The notes: generated by a model not told the origin, from the sequence alone. A stretch of 64,000 nucleotides of DNA from KBS-83 sp051025295 (GCA_051025295.1 JBMGJV010000011.1); one strand, 5' to 3'; positions 47,403 to 57,520 are shown, counted from the first letter of the stretch. Made by a program: numbers and translations.

Positions 47403-48560
47403 TTAGCTGCCGATGAATCTGGCGTAGAGGGTACGGGCGAGGGTGATGTCCGTCGTGCCCTGGATGAGGGCGCGGCCATCGGCAAAGAGCGTGAGTGTGT
47501 GGGGACCGCGGCGGAACTGGAGCAGCAGGCCGTTGTGGCGGACCTCGCCGTGGGGGCGGAGGCGGGCGGCGGTGGCGGCGAGGTCGACGGGCCGATGATG
47601 CTCGTGAATCTGGACCGAGTTGCGGCCGCAGAGGGTAATGTGCGGGCGGCCCTCGCCACGGAGGTGCACGAAGTTGCGCAGGTCGCAGACGTCGCAGCCG
47701 GGGCGCGGGCGCGAAGCCTGGACCTCGGAGCGCTCGTTCTGCCAGAGGTCCCAGGCGAGCAGGGTGCGGCGCATCTCGGCAGTGCGGCCGGTCAGGTACT
47801 TGAGTGCCTCAGTGACCTCGAGCGAGGCGGCGAAGTTCACTGCCGTGTTCAGGATGCCGGCGGTGTCGCACGTCTCGACCACGCCGGTGGGCGGCTTGGG
47901 GAAGACGCAGGCGAGGCACGCGGTGGCGCCGGGCAGGATGTTCATCGTCGCGGCATAGGCGCCCACGGCGGCTGCGTAGATCCAGGGGCGCTGCTGCTCG
48001 ACCGCGTAGTCGTTGATCAGGTAGCGGGTTTCGAAGTTGTCGGTCGCGTCGAGGATCAGGTCTGCGCCGGCGAGCAGGGCGTGTATGTTGTCCGGGACCA
48101 GGTCGGCGACGTGCGCACGCACCGTGACCTCGCGGTTGAAGCGCGCGATCTGGCGGCAGGCCGCCTCTGCCTTGGGTGTCGCCGCGGCGGCGTCTGCCTC
48201 GTCGAAGAGGACCTGGCGCTGCAGGTTGCTGCCTTCGACGAAGTCGCGATCGATCAGAATCAGGATGCCGACACCGGCGCGCGCAAGCAGCGCGGCTGCC
48301 GCGGCTCCGGTGGCGCCGCAGCCGACGATCGCGACGGTCGCGGCGGCGAGACGGGCCTGACCGTCTGTGCCGATGGGCGCGAACAGCACCTGGCGGGAGT
48401 AGCGGTCGGTGAAGTCCAGAGCGGGAGCGGTGGAATCGTGGGCAGGGGCGGCGGGAGCCGGGGTCTCCGGCGCAGCGGAATCGTCAAGTTCCTGAGCAGA
48501 GGGTAAGGGCTCTGCGGGCTCCGCGGCAGCTACGGTCGTCACTGGGCTGCTGTGCTGCAT
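47403..48560 (-). CDS. ThiF/MoeB/HesA-family adenylyltransferase
   Basis: The ATG at 48560 gives 385 residues; an ATG ten codons upstream is also possible. After a 50-residue Ala/Pro-rich lead come the E1-like motifs: RYSRQVLFAPIGTDGQARL, TVAIVGCGATGAAAAALLAR, LIDRDFVEGSNLQRQVLF, DATDNFETRYLINDYA, and the zinc pairs CLAC and CDVC. This fits MoeB/ThiF enzymes that adenylate the C-terminus of a sulfur-carrier protein. The last 85 residues after CDVCDL form an extra domain with CGRNSVQIH and FADGRALIQGTTD. No carrier gene (moaD or thiS) is adjacent, so the pathway is open. Confidence 0.9.
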   Translation of the reverse strand: MQHSSPVTTVAAAEPAEPLPSAQELDDSAAPETPAPAAPAHDSTAPALDFTDRYSRQVLFAPIGTDGQARLAAATVAIVGCGATGAAAAALLARAGVGILILIDRDFVEGSNLQRQVLFDEADAAAATPKAEAACRQIARFNREVTVRAHVADLVPDNIHALLAGADLILDATDNFETRYLINDYAVEQQRPWIYAAAVGAYAATMNILPGATACLACVFPKPPTGVVETCDTAGILNTAVNFAASLEVTEALKYLTGRTAEMRRTLLAWDLWQNERSEVQASRPRPGCDVCDLRNFVHLRGEGRPHITLCGRNSVQIHEHHRPVDLAATAARLRPHGEVRHNGLLLQFRRGPHTLTLFADGRALIQGTTDITLARTLYARFIGS

Positions 48561-48879
48561 CCGCTCTAGTATAGAAAGACCCGAAGGCACAGCGCCGCAG
48601 AACGTTCGCGCGGCTCGGGCGGCAGAGTTCCGGGACGCCAGTGCGGTCGAAGCCGAATGCGTCGTGAGTTCTTGGCTTGCCGCATCTCACGGATCGTATG
48701 CTGCCGTGTTCCGCACGATCCGACCACTCTCCCGGGACTGCGCCTATGGGCGTTCGGGCCTGTCTCAGTGGTGGCGGTCAGGCACAACGACCGAAGTGGC
48801 GGGCGAAGAGCGCTGGCGTCCACCCCGGGCCTGAAGTCGCAGGAACAAATCTCAATGGCGCACCGCAGGGCGAGGTCCT
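48561..48879. other. Intergenic region upstream of the Omp85 gene
   Basis: This 319-base divergent region holds the promoters of the ThiF-like and Omp85 genes. It contains an inverted repeat CGGATCGT (48691-48698) / ACGATCCG (48716-48723) with a 17-base spacer, a possible hairpin or operator. Short open frames here show no recognisable protein. Confidence 0.45.
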
Positions 48880-51800
48880 TTGATTGCAGTGCTTGACGGT
48901 CGCGGCCGGAAGACGCCGAAGACCGAGGAACCAGGTGGCAGGACCACGGAACGCCCCCGCACGGGGGCGCGCTCTGTGCTGAGAGCCGCGTCTCTTGTGC
49001 TGGCCGGGGCGGCGCTGTGTCCGCTCGCCGCACGTGCGCAGCAGCCGGTGCCGCTGAATCCGTCGTCGCCACAGCCGCAGTCGAAGACTCCGACACCGGG
49101 GCAGACGACGCCGGGCGCTGCGGGCGGGCAGTCGCAACAGGCGCCGCCTGCGATCGCGCCCCCCAAGACCAACACAGAGCCGGCGGTCGTCTCTCCGGAG
49201 GGCGAGGGAGAGCAGCACGCTACGCAGACCTCTGAGGAGTCGACGGGAGCGCCGCTGCCGGGGCTGGAGCGATTCGAAGGACGGAAGGTCACGTCGATTC
49301 AATTTGCGGGTGTGACCGGGGCAATGCTGACGCCGCTGCCGGGGCAACTGTCGCTGCAGCCCGGCGATGTGCTCGACGACCGCAAGGTGCGGGAGAGCCT
49401 GCGCCGGCTGTACGAATCGGGGCTATACGACTCAATCGAAGTGCAGGGAACGCCGACGGCGGATGGCGTAAAGGTGGTGTTCTCCGGCGATCCACGGCTG
49501 TTCATCGGACGCACACAGATCTTCGGAGTGAAGAACGACCAGTTGCAGGCGCAACTAGTGGCCGCGGAGCGCCTGCAGCCGGGCTCGCGCTATAACCAGC
49601 GCAAGCTCGATGCCTCGCAGGCGTCGATGGAGAACTCGCTGCAGGAGAACGGACTGTACCAGGCGACGGTGGAGCGGCGGGAGCAGCTCGATCCGGTGCA
49701 CTCGCAAGTGAACGTGGTCTACAACATCAAGCCGGGGCGCGTGGCGCACATTGGCGCGGTGGAGATCAAGGGCACGCCGGGCATGTCTCCGGAGCAGTTT
49801 CGCAAGGTCGGCAAGCTGAAAGAGGGCAGAAAGGTGGATCGCCAGACGGTGAGCCGCGCCCTGACCCGGCTGCGCAAGTACTACGACAAAAAGCAGCACT
49901 GGGCGGGCGCGATCACGCTCGAGACGGCGCACTACGACGCTGCGAAGAACGAGGTCAACTACGTCTTCCAGGCGAACCAGGGGCCGGTGGTGAAGGTGCA
50001 GGTGGAAGGCGCACGCATCGGCAACAGCACCATCCAGCGGCTGGTGCCGATCTATGAAGAGGGCACGGTCGATCTGGACCTGGTGAACGAGGGCGCGCAC
50101 AACCTGCGCAGCGACCTGCAGGGCAAGGGCTACTTCGACGCCACGGTGACGCACGAGCCGGTGCATAACTCGAAGAGTGAAGTCACGGTTCTGTACAAAG
50201 TGGACCGCGGGGCGGAGCATCGCGTCGATTCCGTGCGGATCGTGGGAGGGAAGTACTTCGATCACGACACGCTCGAAGAGCATGTGAGCGTGCGGCCGGC
50301 GAACTTCGTCGAGCGGCACGGCACCTACAGCCAGGGCATGGTCGAGTCCGACGCGAGCAACCTGACGGCGCTTTACGAGGGCAGCGGCTTCAGTCACGTC
50401 AAAGTGACACCAGAGGTGCGCGACATCGACAGCAAGGACAAGAAGGGTCGTACGACGGCGCACATTGATGTGACCTACCGAATCGAGGAAGGCCAGCAGC
50501 AGAAGATCGGGCAGTACAAGCTGAACGGGATGGTGAAGATCTCACCCGATGCGCTGCGCGGGCAGTTGAATACCGAGGTGGGGCAGCCCTATTCGTCGCT
50601 GAACGTGATCGGGGACCGCGACCTGATCCAGAGCTATTACCTGAGCCATGGCTATCCCAACGCGACGGTGAACGTGCTGCAGCACACGGATCCACAAAGT
50701 CCGGGGCTGGTCGACATCGACATGAACGTGTCCGAGGGCACCCAAGTCTTCATCAAGGATGTGCTGGTCTCCGGGCTGCACTACACCAAGCCGAGCACGG
50801 TAGACCCGCGGGTGACGGTGCGGCCGGACCAGCCGATCGACCAGACGGCGCTGCTCGATTCGCAGCGGCGGCTTTATAACCTTGCGCTGTTCAACGAGGT
50901 CGACACGGCAATTCAGAACCAGACGGGCTTGCAATCGCACAAGGATGTGCTGCTGCTCTCGACCGAGGCGAAGCGCTGGGATGTGACGTATGGATTCGGC
51001 TTCCAGGCGCAGACCGGAACCCCCTACCGCAACAGCCCGTCGGCGGCCTACCTGATCCAGCAGGGGCTGAACCCGAGCACGTACAACGCGAGCGCGAATG
51101 GGCACTTCGGCTTGAGCCCGAACCTGATCTTCGACGTGTCGCGCATCAACCTGTTCGGCACGGCGCAGTCGGCGACGCTGCGGACGAACTACGGCACGCT
51201 CGAGCAGCAGGCAGTGGTGCTCTACCAAATTCCGCAGCTGTTCCACAATCCGACCTTCGCCGGATCGCTCTCGGGCGGCTACACGAGCAGTCAGAACGTG
51301 ACGACGTTCCAGGCGTCGTCGCTGTTTGCCACCGCGCGTGTGACAGAGAAGATCAGCAAGCCAACCACGCTGATCTACTCCTTCTCCTACCGCGAGGTGA
51401 AGGTGAATCCGAACAGCATCCAGGTGAGCCTGGCGTTGATTCCACTGCTGTCCCAGCCGGCGCGCGTGGGCGGCCCGGGGTTCAGCTTTATTCGAGACAC
51501 GCGCGACGATCCTCTCGATGCACACCGCGGCATGTTCACCAGCCTGCAGACGTTTCTATCGGCCACGCGCTTCGCGTCGCAGGCGAACTTCAGCCGCGTG
51601 GATCTGACGAACTCGTCGTATCTCGACTTCGGCAAGCGGCACTGGGTGTTCGCGCGCGAGACGCGTTACGGACAGGAGCGCAGCTTTGGCAAGGGGGATC
51701 AACTGCTGATCCCGTTGCCCGAGAAGCTCTACGCAGGTGGGGCGACATCGCATCGCGGGTTCGCGATCAATGCCGCAGGACCGCGCGACCCTGAGACGGG

Positions 51801-52260
51801 CTACCCGATCGGCGGAGCGGCGGTGGCGGTGAACTCGCTGGAGTTGCGGACGCCGTATCCCAACCTGCCGCTGGTGGGCAACAATCTCGGCTTTGTGCTG
51901 TTCCATGACATGGGCAACGTCTTTGCGACATCGGGCGACGTGTTTCCGAGCTTCGCGCACTTCCACCAGCCGAATGAGGCGAGTTGCAAAACAGTGCCCA
52001 AGGTATCGACGAATCCGGATGGCACGCTCCATGTCATGGAGTCGCCCTGCAGCTTCAACTACTGGTCGCACGCGATCGGCGCCGGTGCGCGCTACCATAC
52101 GCCGATTGGTCCCATACGTGTCGATCTGAGTTACAACCTTAACCCGCCTTACTACCCCGAGGTCTACAACTACCAGAGCTCGACCTCAAATGTGCCGCAG
52201 CCACAGACCGGGCAGGCGGGTCACTTCAACTTCTTCTTCTCGATCGGGCAGACGTTCTGA
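48880..52260 (+). CDS. Omp85-family outer-membrane assembly protein (BamA/TamA-like) with many POTRA units
   Basis: The 1126-residue protein starts at a TTG (48880) or GTG (48889), and the signal peptide is the hydrophobic run near residues 33-53 ending AARAQQ. After a low-complexity Pro/Gln linker come about seven POTRA-like units, whose first strands are KVTSIQFAGV, FIGRTQIFGVK, AHIGAVEIKGT, VVKVQVEGARI, HRVDSVRIVGG, KIGQYKLNGMV and FIKDVLVSGL. The C-terminal 400 residues form the beta barrel with the conserved loop motif HRGFAINAAGP and a terminal Phe. It inserts beta-barrel proteins or exports surface material. Its stop overlaps the SurA-like start (TGATG), and TamB follows. BamA usually has five POTRA units, TamA three. 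Confidence 0.93.
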   Translation: MIAVLDGRGRKTPKTEEPGGRTTERPRTGARSVLRAASLVLAGAALCPLAARAQQPVPLNPSSPQPQSKTPTPGQTTPGAAGGQSQQAPPAIAPPKTNTEPAVVSPEGEGEQHATQTSEESTGAPLPGLERFEGRKVTSIQFAGVTGAMLTPLPGQLSLQPGDVLDDRKVRESLRRLYESGLYDSIEVQGTPTADGVKVVFSGDPRLFIGRTQIFGVKNDQLQAQLVAAERLQPGSRYNQRKLDASQASMENSLQENGLYQATVERREQLDPVHSQVNVVYNIKPGRVAHIGAVEIKGTPGMSPEQFRKVGKLKEGRKVDRQTVSRALTRLRKYYDKKQHWAGAITLETAHYDAAKNEVNYVFQANQGPVVKVQVEGARIGNSTIQRLVPIYEEGTVDLDLVNEGAHNLRSDLQGKGYFDATVTHEPVHNSKSEVTVLYKVDRGAEHRVDSVRIVGGKYFDHDTLEEHVSVRPANFVERHGTYSQGMVESDASNLTALYEGSGFSHVKVTPEVRDIDSKDKKGRTTAHIDVTYRIEEGQQQKIGQYKLNGMVKISPDALRGQLNTEVGQPYSSLNVIGDRDLIQSYYLSHGYPNATVNVLQHTDPQSPGLVDIDMNVSEGTQVFIKDVLVSGLHYTKPSTVDPRVTVRPDQPIDQTALLDSQRRLYNLALFNEVDTAIQNQTGLQSHKDVLLLSTEAKRWDVTYGFGFQAQTGTPYRNSPSAAYLIQQGLNPSTYNASANGHFGLSPNLIFDVSRINLFGTAQSATLRTNYGTLEQQAVVLYQIPQLFHNPTFAGSLSGGYTSSQNVTTFQASSLFATARVTEKISKPTTLIYSFSYREVKVNPNSIQVSLALIPLLSQPARVGGPGFSFIRDTRDDPLDAHRGMFTSLQTFLSATRFASQANFSRVDLTNSSYLDFGKRHWVFARETRYGQERSFGKGDQLLIPLPEKLYAGGATSHRGFAINAAGPRDPETGYPIGGAAVAVNSLELRTPYPNLPLVGNNLGFVLFHDMGNVFATSGDVFPSFAHFHQPNEASCKTVPKVSTNPDGTLHVMESPCSFNYWSHAIGAGARYHTPIGPIRVDLSYNLNPPYYPEVYNYQSSTSNVPQPQTGQAGHFNFFFSIGQTF

Positions 52261-53291
52261 TGCGGATGCGGCGGAACATCTTCGACCTCTTTCTCTGCGG
52301 GCTGGCCGCGGCGCTGCTGCTATTGCCCGGCGTCGCCCTGGCGCAGAACGGGGACAACCCGGGCCTTACGCCTTCGACCGGCACCGGCAACATCGGCACG
52401 TCCACCCAGCAGGCGCCGGTGGGGCCGGCGAATGGCGTCGCGAACACGGGTGGCCTGACGCACGAAGAGCAGGCGGCGCCGGGCAGCGCAGTGAAGGAGC
52501 GCGGCGGCCTGACATTCCTCCCCGAGCTGAAGCCGACAGATGGCTCGACCACCGCGCCAGTGCGGCCGAAGCTGCCGCCTCAGGCGGGCGCGGTGACACT
52601 GGATCGCGCAGTCGCGGTGATCAATGGCGAGGTCATCCTGGCGAGCGATGTGCGGGAGCAGCAGCACTTTGCGGTGTTCGAGCCGGTGGGGGTGCCGAAA
52701 GGCGAGTTCACACCGCTCGAGGCGATGCAGCAGATTGTGAACAGGACACTGCTGCTGGAGCAAATGAGCGAGCAGCAACTTGCACAGCCGCCCTCGGACG
52801 AGGACGTGAACAAGCAGATTGCGGAGCTGCGCCGCCATATCCCGGGATGCAATCAGTGCGAGAGCGACGAGGGCTGGCGCAGCTTCCTGACCGCGCATGG
52901 CTACTCGGAGAAGGAGTTCCACCGCCGCTGGAAGGAGCGGATGCAGATCCTCAACTTCATCGGGGTGCGCTTTCGCATGGGCATCCGGATCGCGAAGCCT
53001 GAGATTGAGAAGTACTACCGCGAGACGCTGGTGCCGCAGTTCAATGCACGCAAGCTGCCGCCGCCGCCGCTGGCCAACGTGTCGTCGCGCATCGAAGAAG
53101 TGCTGCTGGAGCAGCACGTGAACGTGCTATTGACCGACTACCTGCGCAGCCTGAAGGATGCCGGAAGCGTGCAGATTCTCGATCCGGCTTACAACCAGCT
53201 CGGCACGCAGGGCGGCTCGGCGGGAACGACCACCACGACCGCGAGTGCGCCGACGACGACGCCAGAGACGCCTAGTGGAGGCGATCAGTGA
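52260..53291 (+). CDS. SurA N-terminal-like periplasmic chaperone lacking the PPIase domain
   Basis: The 343-residue protein has a signal peptide (LCGLAAALLLLPGVALAQN) and a polar Gly/Thr-rich region. The SurA N-terminal signature AVAVINGEVILASDVREQQ is near residue 117, followed by the helical chaperone core (LEAMQQIVNRTLLLEQM through VLLTDYLRSLKDAG). No parvulin PPIase domain is present. A CNQC pair lies at residues 197-200. The Thr/Pro-rich tail is probably disordered. ATG 52260 overlaps the Omp85 stop, and the TGA overlaps the TamB GTG, so it is made in step with both. It may carry unfolded barrel proteins to the Omp85 protein. Confidence 0.85.
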   Translation: MRMRRNIFDLFLCGLAAALLLLPGVALAQNGDNPGLTPSTGTGNIGTSTQQAPVGPANGVANTGGLTHEEQAAPGSAVKERGGLTFLPELKPTDGSTTAPVRPKLPPQAGAVTLDRAVAVINGEVILASDVREQQHFAVFEPVGVPKGEFTPLEAMQQIVNRTLLLEQMSEQQLAQPPSDEDVNKQIAELRRHIPGCNQCESDEGWRSFLTAHGYSEKEFHRRWKERMQILNFIGVRFRMGIRIAKPEIEKYYRETLVPQFNARKLPPPPLANVSSRIEEVLLEQHVNVLLTDYLRSLKDAGSVQILDPAYNQLGTQGGSAGTTTTTASAPTTTPETPSGGDQ

Positions 53292-56200
53292 GCACGCAGC
53301 CGGATCCGCCGATTCCACCCAGAGCGCGCCCGTCGCTCGCGCCCGCGCCTGTTGGCCGGGGAGCGCGACGGCATCGTGTGCTGCGTGTGCTCGGCATTCT
53401 CGCACTGGTGTTCGTGGTGCTGCTCGGGCTCGGGTTCTGGTACATCAACACGAACTCATTCGCGGGCATGGTGCGCACGAAGCTGATCCAGGCGCTGGGC
53501 GATGCGACGGGTGGCCGCGTGGAAGTGGCACGCTTTCGCTGGCATCCTCTCCGGCTGGATGCGGAAGTGGACGACCTCACCATCCATGGTCTCGAGGGTC
53601 CGGGAGAGGTACCGTATCTGCATGTCGACCGGCTGGAGGTGCAGGCGAAGATCATCGCGCTCTTCCAGGCAAAGTTCGGACTGCGGCTGCTCGAGGCGGA
53701 TCATCCTGTCGCCCACCTGATCTTCTATCCGAATGGCACGACGAATCAGCCGACGCCGAAGACGAAGTCGACCAGCAACAAACCGGTGACGGACACGCTG
53801 TTCGACCTGGCGGTCGATCGCACCGCGCTGAACAACGGCATGCTGCTGCTGAATCAGCGAGCGCTGCCGTTCAATGTGGCGGCGAACAATATGTCCGCGA
53901 CGGTGACCTATCGTGCGCAGCCGGAGAGCTACCTCGGCACGCTGCATATCGAGGACCTGACGGCGCAGCGCGGCCGCGCGCCAGCGGTGCGTTCCACGCT
54001 CGAGATGAATGTGGAGATGGCGCGCAACTCGGTCAAGCTGGACGGACTGCACTTCACCTCGGGCGCGTCGCGGCTCGATGCCTCGGGCGTGCTGAACGAC
54101 TTTGCGGCGCAGCACTGGAACATCGGCGCGCAGGGCTCGATCGATCTGCGCGAGGTGGCCGACCTGGCGGCGGTGGAAGGACTGGGGCCCGGCGAGCTGG
54201 GACTCTCGATCAAGGGGCAGGGGGTGGCGGCGACGAGCTTCGATGTCACCGGCCACGTGGATGTGCGGAACGCCACGTACAAGACAGCGTCGCTGGCGCT
54301 GCGCGGCGTGAATGCGACGACGTCGCTGCGCGCGACCCAGGACCTGATCACGGCGCCGGACCTGAAGGTGCGGCTGCGGCAGGGCGGCGGGCTGGATGCG
54401 GACATCCGGGTGGCACACTATCTGCCGGCAGCCGCGCCGAGCACGCCGGCGGCTGCTGCCACTGCCGGGGTACCAGATAACAAGAAACCACCACAGGCAC
54501 AGACAACGCCTGCCGCGAATCAGGACGCACAGATCCATGCGCGGGTCTTCGGCATCCGGCCCACGACCGTGTTTGAGATTATCGCGCTGCAGAAGTACGA
54601 CAACCTCGGCTTCGACACCCAGGTGGACGGCACCGCAGACATTCGCTGGAAAGGTTCGCCGGCAGACCTGGTGGCAAGCACGAAGCTGAACCTGACGCCA
54701 CCGCGGCCGCCGACGCCGAACGAGGTGCCGATGCGCGGCACCGTGGACGCGACGTATGCGATGCGCGGCGGCAAGCTCACTGCGCGGCAGGTAGAGCTGC
54801 ACACGCCGGCAACGTTTGTCGGGGTGCGGGGGCAGGCGGCCTTCTCGCCGCTGACCGGGCCTACGTCGCTCAACATCGACTTCACCAATAGCAATCTGAA
54901 CGAATTCAATCGAGCGCTCATTGCCTTGGGTGTGCAGTCGAAGGGCAAGAAGGGTGTGGCCGCCGTGCCGGTGCAATTGCATGGGCAGGCGGGGTTCCAT
55001 GGCACGCTGACCGGGTCGCTGAAGGCGCCGGATGTGCGCGGGCACCTGAGCGCTCGTGACTTTGCCACTGTGATTGAGACACAAGCACAGGTGCCGCCAG
55101 TGCCGCAGCCGCGTGTGCCGGTGAGCGCGACCCCGCCGCATCCGCCGCCGCCCTCGCAGGGCACGCAGCAGACAGTGCAGTGGGACGACCTGGAAGCGGA
55201 TGCGGAGTACAGCCCGGCGTTGATCTCCGTCAGCAACCTGTCGCTGACGCGGCAGAAGACGGCGATCCATGCCAGCGGGCAGTTGCACGCGGCGCGTACG
55301 CGGCATGGCCAGCTCGCGTTTAACAATCATTCGGCACTTTCCGCCGATGCGCGAATTGAGAACGCCAGCATTCCCGAACTGCTGTCGATTGCGGGAGAGA
55401 GCGTTCCCGTGACCGGCACCCTGAATCTGCAGGCGCACGCGGGCGGCACGCTGGACAGGCTGAACGGCGGCGGTCACCTCTCGGTGGCTGGCGGGGACAT
55501 CTATGGCGAGCCGTACAAGAGCCTGAACACGGACTTGCGGTTTGCCGGGCAGACGCTCGGCATTACGAACCTGGCCTTGTTACAGAATGGTGGACGGCTG
55601 ACCGGCGATGCGGATTACAACCTGGACGCGAAGAGCTTCCATGCCAACGTGCAGGGCAATGGCTTTGAGCTGGCGCATATCCAGAAGCTGCAGGGCAGCA
55701 ACAAGGTAGGTGGCGCGCTGAAGTTCGATCTGCACGCAGCCGGCACGGCCGAGGCGCCGCAGGTGAACGGCACGCTGTCGCTGGCGCACCTCACGCTGAA
55801 CGAGCAGAATGCCGGCGACGTGAATGCCGAGGTACACACCACCGGGCATACCGTCTTTCTGAACACGAAGGCGGGGCTGGCGCAGGCGCAGTTCAATGTG
55901 ACTGGCCAGGTGGAGCTGGTCGGCGATTATCCGATGCAGGCCAGGCTCACCTTTGCGCAGTTGAACTTCGCGCCGGTGATGCAGTTGCTGAACGTGAACG
56001 GGGTGAAAGGCAGCTCGGACTTTGCCGGTGTGATCACGGTGCGCGGCCCGGCGAAGACGCCGAAGCGGCTGAGCGGCACAGCAGAGATCCAGCAGTTCCA
56101 GGCGACACTCGAAGGTCAGCCGCTGACGAGCAAGGGCCCCATTCGCGCTTCGCTCGCAAACGGCGTGCTGCGCCTCGACCAGTTGGAGATCGATGCCGAG

Positions 56201-57520
56201 GATACGAACCTGATTGCCGGCGGCACGGCGGATCTGTTCGGTGAGGGCGGTCTCGATGCCCAGGCGCATGGCTCGGTGAATGCGCGGCTGGCGCAGAGCT
56301 TCAGTCCGCAGTTGACCTCGTCCGGCCACGTCACCTTCAACCTCACCGCGCAGGGCGCGCTGAAGAAGCCAGACCTGCAGGGGCAGATCGTCTTCAACGA
56401 CATCAACGTTGCCTACCAGGCGATTCCGAACGGGATCAGCCATCTGAACGGCTCGATGGTGTTCAGCCAGGACCGGCTCGAACTGCGAGACATGAAGGCG
56501 ACCACGGGTGGCGGCCAGTTGCTGCTGGGCGGCTTCATCATCTACCAGCAGGGCGTGTACGCGGACATCACGGCGAATGCGAAGAGCACGCGCTTTCGCT
56601 TCGCGGGGCTGAGCACGACGACGGATGCGAACCTACGGCTGCAGGGCTCGACGAGCTCGCTGCTGCTGAGCGGCAATGTGCTGATCACCCGCTTCCTGGT
56701 GGGCGAGAATGTGGACTTTGCGGCGCTTGGCGGCTCGGGCGCGGTGTCTGCGCCGCCGGACCCGAATGCCTTTGGCAATCACCTGCGCCTGGATGTGCAC
56801 ATCACATCGGCGCCGCAGATGGACTTCCAGAACTCTTATGCGCAGATTGCGGGCAGCGTGAACCTGCGTATTCGCGGTACAGCGGCGCAGCCCGCCGTGC
56901 TGGGGCGCATCAACATCACCGATGGTAAAGCGACTTACAACGGCACCACCTACCAGTTACAGCACGGCGATATCTACTTCACGAACCCGGTGCGGATCGA
57001 GCCGGTCATTGACCTGGACGCGACGACGCGGATCGAGGACTACGACGTCACCATCGGGCTGCACGGAACTGCCGACAAGTTGACACCGACCTTCCGCTCC
57101 GAGCCGCCCTTGCCGGAGGCGGATGTGATCTCGCTGCTGGCGCAGGGGCGCACGCAAGAAGAGCAGTCCATCTACAGCACGCAGCAGCAAGCGGCGGGCG
57201 TGAACGGCACGACCAACGCGCTGCTGAGCGGCGCACTGAACGCGACCGTGAGCAATCGTATTCAGAAGCTGTTTGGCGTGGGCAGCGTCAAGATCGACCC
57301 GACGTATACCGGCTCTCTCGGCCAGTCGAGCGCACGTATTACGGTGACCCAGAACGTGGGCCAAAAGGTGCTGCTCACATATGCGACCAGCGTGAACGCG
57401 ACGACTCAGCAGCTCATCCAGGCGCAGATTAACCTAAGTCCGACGCTCTCGATCACTGCAGTGCGGGATGAGGCGGATGTATTCAGCCTGCTTTTCAAGA
57501 TACATAAGCGCTATCGTTAG
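53288..57520 (+). CDS. tamB: TamB-like translocation and assembly protein
   Basis: The 1410-residue protein starts at a GTG overlapping the SurA-like stop. It has one N-terminal membrane helix (VLGILALVFVVLLGLGFWYI, residues about 33-52) and then a very long beta-helical AsmA/TamB-type periplasmic part with repeated short beta strands. The C-terminal TamB domain (DUF490) is clear: PVIDLDATTRIEDYDVTIGL, LPEADVISLLAQGRTQEE, QKLFGVGSVKIDPTY and VTQNVGQKVLLTYATS. TamB spans the periplasm and is linked to outer-membrane lipid transport and barrel assembly with TamA. The gene order Omp85-SurA-like-TamB supports a joint outer-membrane biogenesis role. Confidence 0.93.
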   Translation: MSTQPDPPIPPRARPSLAPAPVGRGARRHRVLRVLGILALVFVVLLGLGFWYINTNSFAGMVRTKLIQALGDATGGRVEVARFRWHPLRLDAEVDDLTIHGLEGPGEVPYLHVDRLEVQAKIIALFQAKFGLRLLEADHPVAHLIFYPNGTTNQPTPKTKSTSNKPVTDTLFDLAVDRTALNNGMLLLNQRALPFNVAANNMSATVTYRAQPESYLGTLHIEDLTAQRGRAPAVRSTLEMNVEMARNSVKLDGLHFTSGASRLDASGVLNDFAAQHWNIGAQGSIDLREVADLAAVEGLGPGELGLSIKGQGVAATSFDVTGHVDVRNATYKTASLALRGVNATTSLRATQDLITAPDLKVRLRQGGGLDADIRVAHYLPAAAPSTPAAAATAGVPDNKKPPQAQTTPAANQDAQIHARVFGIRPTTVFEIIALQKYDNLGFDTQVDGTADIRWKGSPADLVASTKLNLTPPRPPTPNEVPMRGTVDATYAMRGGKLTARQVELHTPATFVGVRGQAAFSPLTGPTSLNIDFTNSNLNEFNRALIALGVQSKGKKGVAAVPVQLHGQAGFHGTLTGSLKAPDVRGHLSARDFATVIETQAQVPPVPQPRVPVSATPPHPPPPSQGTQQTVQWDDLEADAEYSPALISVSNLSLTRQKTAIHASGQLHAARTRHGQLAFNNHSALSADARIENASIPELLSIAGESVPVTGTLNLQAHAGGTLDRLNGGGHLSVAGGDIYGEPYKSLNTDLRFAGQTLGITNLALLQNGGRLTGDADYNLDAKSFHANVQGNGFELAHIQKLQGSNKVGGALKFDLHAAGTAEAPQVNGTLSLAHLTLNEQNAGDVNAEVHTTGHTVFLNTKAGLAQAQFNVTGQVELVGDYPMQARLTFAQLNFAPVMQLLNVNGVKGSSDFAGVITVRGPAKTPKRLSGTAEIQQFQATLEGQPLTSKGPIRASLANGVLRLDQLEIDAEDTNLIAGGTADLFGEGGLDAQAHGSVNARLAQSFSPQLTSSGHVTFNLTAQGALKKPDLQGQIVFNDINVAYQAIPNGISHLNGSMVFSQDRLELRDMKATTGGGQLLLGGFIIYQQGVYADITANAKSTRFRFAGLSTTTDANLRLQGSTSSLLLSGNVLITRFLVGENVDFAALGGSGAVSAPPDPNAFGNHLRLDVHITSAPQMDFQNSYAQIAGSVNLRIRGTAAQPAVLGRINITDGKATYNGTTYQLQHGDIYFTNPVRIEPVIDLDATTRIEDYDVTIGLHGTADKLTPTFRSEPPLPEADVISLLAQGRTQEEQSIYSTQQQAAGVNGTTNALLSGALNATVSNRIQKLFGVGSVKIDPTYTGSLGQSSARITVTQNVGQKVLLTYATSVNATTQQLIQAQINLSPTLSITAVRDEADVFSLLFKIHKRYR

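Noticed and set aside
53456..55477. 673-codon minus-strand frame opposite tamB
   Set aside because: Arg/Gln/His-rich shadow of the repetitive TamB beta-helix coding sequence.
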